From Cryphonectria parasitica EP155 (Eukaryota; Ascomycota; Sordariomycetes; Diaporthales; Cryphonectriaceae), in assembly GCF_011745365.1 (NCBI RefSeq), contig NW_024468916.1, positions 2,215,630 through 2,279,629 of the forward strand: a DNA stretch of 64,000 bases, written 5' to 3'. Under the pieces are notes generated by a model. It saw only the letters and a list, made by a program, of their open reading frames with translations, did no database searches and was not told the DNA's origin. Both the position numbers and the translations under genes were made by a program. The number at the start of each line of letters is the position of its first letter. The stretch's first letter is position 1. Below, one piece after another: positions 63,129 through 64,000 of this stretch.

Positions 63129-63864
63129 TAAGCCGTTGTACAGCAGAAAGGTTTCGGAAGGGGGTGATTGAGCTTTAGCAATGGCTGGCATCAAGTGCGT
63201 CTCTCCTCGTCTTGAGATCTCCTGCTGGACTTCACTTTTGCAATTACTTGAAAGATTTTCTTAGTTCGGATATACGAGCCGCGTGCGTCACAAATACAAA
63301 GCCAGAACTTGTCTTACGCATGTCCTGAATAAATGTGACTTAACCACATGCATGAATCCATGCGACATCCATATGATGAAATGCAAGAGACGAACGACTT
63401 CTTGTTTCCTAATTCAGCTCACCGGGCTTGGATGGCAACAACACTCGGCCTGGGACGCACGATATTTTCAGACCCAGCGCTGCGGATGGATTTATACTAT
63501 GGTAAAACTTGCCTACCAATCGGGGAAGACTAATGCAGCTAGATCCATAATCCTACAACCATTTCGGTCAGTGACTCACCGCGACGGAAATTGTCTCCAA
63601 TCAAAGTAAGCGCTGTAGCTCGGACTCTCTCGCAACGTCGGGGCCGGAGGGTTTGGACAGGCTACCCCATCATGTGTCCCTTGCTGATGGAAAAGCAGAC
63701 ACACCACCACCTCTTATCAAGTATATAGTCTCAAGCAATACCGCTCGGTTGGAGGTGCTAAGATAGTTTACGATAGAAGGCCACCCCATCCCCTCTTTCT
63801 TGCTTTTCCTTTTTTTTCTTTCTTTCTTCTTCTTTAGAACAGAAAGGGCCGCAGCACCGTCATA
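63129..63864. other. Intergenic region between ADH and the edge gene
   Basis: AT-richer, with a T-rich tract at 63795-63836 just before the next start codon. No gene seen. Confidence 0.45.
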
Positions 63865-64000
63865 ATGCCTCTCAAGGTGCTCCCCGCCGGTAAGGCCGAC
63901 ATGTACCGCGCAGCCGTGATCGAGCGCCATGCCTACGCGCCCCTAAAGACCAATGATATCTTGTTTCCTGGTCCCCTACTAGCAGATTCTCTGAAGTACC
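63865..64000 (+). CDS. N-terminal part of a probable GNAT N-acetyltransferase (runs off the window)
   Basis: The first 45 codons are open to the edge: MPLKVLPAGKADMYRAAVIERHAY is like the opening beta-strand and helix of fungal GNAT proteins, and ILFPGPL resembles the FPGPFP-type segment common in them. The acetyl-CoA-binding loop would lie beyond the window, so the call rests on the start only. Confidence 0.45.
   Translation, partial: MPLKVLPAGKADMYRAAVIERHAYAPLKTNDILFPGPLLADSLKY

Overview
The window is nuclear DNA of a filamentous ascomycete (Pezizomycotina; a Sordariomycete-like fungus is my best guess). Genes are mostly monocistronic, introns are short (about 50-120 bp, one of 268 bp) with GTRNGT donors and CTRAY branch sites about 20 nt before the acceptor. 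Coding sequence is GC-rich at third positions. CDK1, COQ5, Zds and UFD4 all have the filamentous-fungal form. I saw no transposon, rRNA, tRNA or CRISPR array, and no secondary-metabolite or other obvious gene cluster.

Layout. 0.3-2.4 kb (-): secreted GH78 alpha-L-rhamnosidase-like enzyme. 5.8-8.9 kb (+): Zds-family regulator with a two-codon first exon. 10.5-12.8 kb (+): DUF2433 metallophosphatase-like protein with an apparent one-base frameshift. 13.8-14.9 kb (-): COQ5. 15.1-15.3 kb (-): an unannotated-looking 49-residue single-pass membrane protein. 16.0-17.5 kb (-): mitochondrial branched-chain 2-oxoacid dehydrogenase E1 alpha. 20.3-26.3 kb (+): UFD4-type HECT ubiquitin ligase. 27.2-30.4 kb (+): large disordered protein with an ASCH/PUA-like domain. 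31.6-35.9 kb (+): SMP/C2 membrane-contact protein whose ATG abuts a 53-unit GA repeat. 38.1-39.2 kb (-): CDK1/Cdc2. 40.5-41.7 kb (+): AlkB homolog ABH1. 41.7-53.0 kb: gene-poor 11.3 kb. 53.0-54.4 kb (+): Pcl-type (Pho85) cyclin. 54.4-59.2 kb: gene-poor. 59.2-60.7 kb (+): secreted nucleoside-hydrolase-like protein. 61.4-63.1 kb (+): zinc alcohol dehydrogenase. 63.9 kb to the edge (+): start of a probable GNAT acetyltransferase.

Several genes concern cell cycle or cell polarity (Zds, CDK1, Pcl cyclin, UFD4), two are mitochondrial metabolism (COQ5, BCKDH E1 alpha), and three are secreted or carbon-related (GH78, nucleoside hydrolase, ADH). The genes look like ordinary core genome rather than one dedicated system. 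The most promising items for novelty are the 49-residue membrane protein upstream of COQ5, the ASCH-domain protein, the nucleoside hydrolase lacking part of the metal-binding motif, the DUF2433 frameshift, and the microsatellite-rich 11 kb region with a spliced-looking leader before the Pcl cyclin. Splice sites were assigned by eye and need RNA evidence.
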